DNA from: a virus
Strand: one strand, 5' to 3'
DNA: 20,988 bases
Virus record (IMG/VR): IMGVR_UViG_3300034407_003071
Coordinates: 1-20,988 of that record
Shown here: piece after piece, positions 19,749 through 20,988 of the stretch
Layout of the letters: every line of letters starts with the position of its first letter
Numbering within the stretch: position 1 is the stretch's first letter
Translations under genes and position numbers: made by a program
Notes under the pieces: model-generated
The model's input: the letters and a program-made list of their open reading frames with translations, nothing else
Told to the model about the DNA's origin: nothing
Database searches by the model: none

Positions 19749-19757
19749 GATATATAA
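19748..19757 (+). promoter_or_regulatory. Candidate phage late promoter motif, copy 7 (TGATATATAA)
   Basis: Starts where the terminator T run ends, and lies 23 nt before the ATG at 19781. The back-to-back terminator and motif is good support for promoter function. Confidence 0.55.
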
Positions 19758-19780
19758 AGTATAATATAATAATATAAACT

Positions 19781-20590
19781 ATGGAAAGATTTAATAGTAT
19801 GCGAGACTTTGAGAACGAGGTTCTAAAAAGAGCCCTGGCCAAAAAAAGCACCAAAAGTATATGTGGTACTAAGTGTAAGTCAAATACACCAAAAGCGAAA
19901 GTAAGAACCCATAAAGAAAAGGACTCGGTTTTATACATACAGGCGACTAATCTATCTACAGTAGCAAACCAATATTTAAACGATAATTTAAAAAGCACTA
20001 AGCGAGTTGCCCAAACCGTTGATTTATCACTTATTGGTGAAAATGGTTCAAAGGTTACGATTAAAAGATCTAATCAATCAGGTTCATCAAGTGAAGTTAA
20101 AACTACAATGTCAACTTCTATTAAAATAGAGGGAGATGTGAGTTATGGCGCAGCAAGTCTAAGCTCTACAGCCACTGCATCTTGGGGTGAAGAATCAACC
20201 AACGCGGAATATGAAAAAGAACAAAATGAGCAAGAATGCGTTTTTACATTTAAAAAACAAGACTCTATAATGGAAATATACCATAATACGTATTCGTGTT
20301 CAGAATCACCAATTCTAGATGTAATGTACACGTGGGATAAAGTAACTGTTAGGGTTGCTTGTACATATAAAGGTGAAAATGGAGAACCATATGATAGTGG
20401 TAGTCCAACCAGAATAGTAACTAGAACATATGATATACAAGACTTGGGATTTGTAAATGGTAGAGTTATGATTAAAACACCTGTTATATTTGATTACTCT
20501 CAAATAGACGAATGGCCAAGCATTTGTGAACAAGCAAGAATGACAAGTACGGTGGTAAACCGTCCATCAATAAAAATATCAAATAAATAA
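19781..20590 (+). CDS. Possible aerolysin/ETX-MTX2-like beta-pore protein, 269 residues
   Basis: No enzyme motif and no signal peptide. A basic, Cys-containing N-terminus (about 1-50) is followed by beta-strand-rich sequence. Residues ~100-145 are a Ser/Thr-rich alternating segment (SSEVKTTMSTSIKIEGDVSYG, then AASLSSTATASWGEESTNAEY), which looks like the amphipathic insertion hairpin and following strand of aerolysin-fold pore formers, down to the SWGE turn. It is followed by a long strand (ECVFTFKKQDSIMEIYHNTYSC) as in that fold's stalk. C-terminal strands lead to a closing IYD-type region. The resemblance is by pattern only; a phage beta-structured fibre or virion protein is an alternative. 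It has its own candidate late promoter and is followed after three bases by a small gene. Confidence 0.4.
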   Translation: MERFNSMRDFENEVLKRALAKKSTKSICGTKCKSNTPKAKVRTHKEKDSVLYIQATNLSTVANQYLNDNLKSTKRVAQTVDLSLIGENGSKVTIKRSNQSGSSSEVKTTMSTSIKIEGDVSYGAASLSSTATASWGEESTNAEYEKEQNEQECVFTFKKQDSIMEIYHNTYSCSESPILDVMYTWDKVTVRVACTYKGENGEPYDSGSPTRIVTRTYDIQDLGFVNGRVMIKTPVIFDYSQIDEWPSICEQARMTSTVVNRPSIKISNK

Positions 20591-20593
20591 ATT

Positions 20594-20830
20594 ATGGCAA
20601 ATCCTATAGTGTGTATTGAAGCAATTGATAGCGTAAAAAAATCAGTCCAGGGCAATGACCCAAGAACTTGGATGAAAGCATGTGCAATAGAGACTTTACT
20701 GAAAGGTAAAAGTGGTAAGCACTTTAAGAATTGCTTGGTAGGTAAAATGGAATCTACTGCTCAACACATAGAAGATCCTGCTGGTTATGCAGAAGAATTG
20801 TATAATGAGATTAAAGGCAGTTGTAGTTAA
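20594..20830 (+). CDS. Hypothetical Cys-containing helical protein, 78 residues
   Basis: MANPIVCIEAIDSVKKSVQG, then DPRTWMKACAIETLLKGKSGKHFKNCLVGKMESTAQHIEDPAGYAEELYNEIKGSCS. Mostly helical with four cysteines (7, 30, 47, 77) that could form disulphides. Not recognised. It starts three bases after the beta-rich protein and is probably made with it, perhaps as a partner or immunity/chaperone protein (inference from spacing only). Confidence 0.65.
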   Translation: MANPIVCIEAIDSVKKSVQGNDPRTWMKACAIETLLKGKSGKHFKNCLVGKMESTAQHIEDPAGYAEELYNEIKGSCS

Positions 20831-20874
20831 CATTAAAAATGCCTTGGTGGTAGTAGAAGAAAAAGAAATAAATT

Positions 20875-20988
20875 ATGAAACTCGTCGATATAGTTAAAAG
20901 AATGTTAGTAAGTAGAGTTATACTCAGTTTTACTATTGTATTCTCGTTTTTTGGTGTAATCATCGGCATCGGACACGCAATGCATACT
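20875..20988 (+). CDS. Membrane protein, N-terminal part (3' cut by window)
   Basis: 38 residues are visible and the frame is open at the window end: MKLVDIVKRMLVSRVILSF, then TIVFSFFGVIIGIGHAMHT. A basic N-terminus and a transmembrane segment (about 14-34) are clear; the end HAMHT could be the start of a cleaved or periplasmic region. Downstream function cannot be judged. It continues the run of small membrane proteins begun at 19083. Confidence 0.6.
   Translation, partial: MKLVDIVKRMLVSRVILSFTIVFSFFGVIIGIGHAMHT

Noticed and set aside
1-20988. CRISPR array, insertion sequence, integrase or attachment site
   Set aside because: No evenly spaced direct repeats, transposase or integrase frames were seen; tRNA ends are not duplicated as attachment sites would be.

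Overview
The window looks like part of the genome of a contractile-tailed, T4-related phage (myovirus morphology) that probably infects a Bacteroidota/Flavobacteria-type host. The phage call rests on the order large terminase, tail sheath, tail tube, which matches T4 genes 17-18-19, followed by a gp26-like/tail-assembly gene and a long tape-measure gene. The host call is inference: the DNA is very AT-rich, almost no start codon has a Shine-Dalgarno sequence (starts sit behind A/T-rich leaders), and three promoter-like sites resemble the Bacteroidota TAnnTTTG -7 element. All convincing genes are on the + strand.

Layout. (1) 1-9641, DNA packaging and tail: terminase C-terminus (cut by the window edge), an enlarged sheath, tube, a ribbon-helix-helix protein, a gp26-like tail/baseplate protein whose reading frame appears to continue through a possible +1 frameshift, and a 1184-residue repetitive tape measure. 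(2) 9689-16738, accessory genes: a KTSC protein behind a start-codon hairpin, a membrane-anchored coiled coil, tRNA-Ser, several small unknowns, a zinc-less Fpg/Nei-type DNA glycosylase, an MPPED-like metallophosphoesterase, a flavodoxin-fold oxidoreductase, a guanylate kinase, a coiled coil, a PD-(D/E)XK nuclease-like protein and a phosphoesterase-like protein that has lost its metal ligands. (3) 16848-17462, an ECF-type sigma factor behind a duplicated terminator-promoter unit. (4) 17558-18897, an RNA locus: tRNAs Leu, Arg, Thr, Gly and Glu interleaved with about 850 nt of non-coding sequence rich in stems, including two candidate H-type pseudoknots, a three-way junction and a tRNA-like remnant. 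(5) 18918-20988, very small proteins (zinc-ribbon-like and several single-pass membrane proteins), a holin-like protein and a 269-residue protein resembling the aerolysin/ETX-MTX2 pore-forming fold.

How the parts may work together (inference). The ten-base word AGATATATAA (once TGATATATAA) occurs seven times, each time between genes on the coding strand, mostly 20-50 nt before a start. It is a good candidate phage late promoter, comparable with T4's TATAAATA, and the encoded sigma factor is its natural candidate reader. The six tRNAs all have U34 anticodons reading A-ending codons (UCA, UUA, AGA, ACA, GGA, GAA), which suit the AT-rich phage genes. The strongest candidate for an undescribed element is the structured RNA block between tRNA-Gly and tRNA-Glu, about 620 nt, whose size and tRNA-linked phage setting recall the large ornate phage RNAs (GOLLD, ROOL), although I could not match it to either.
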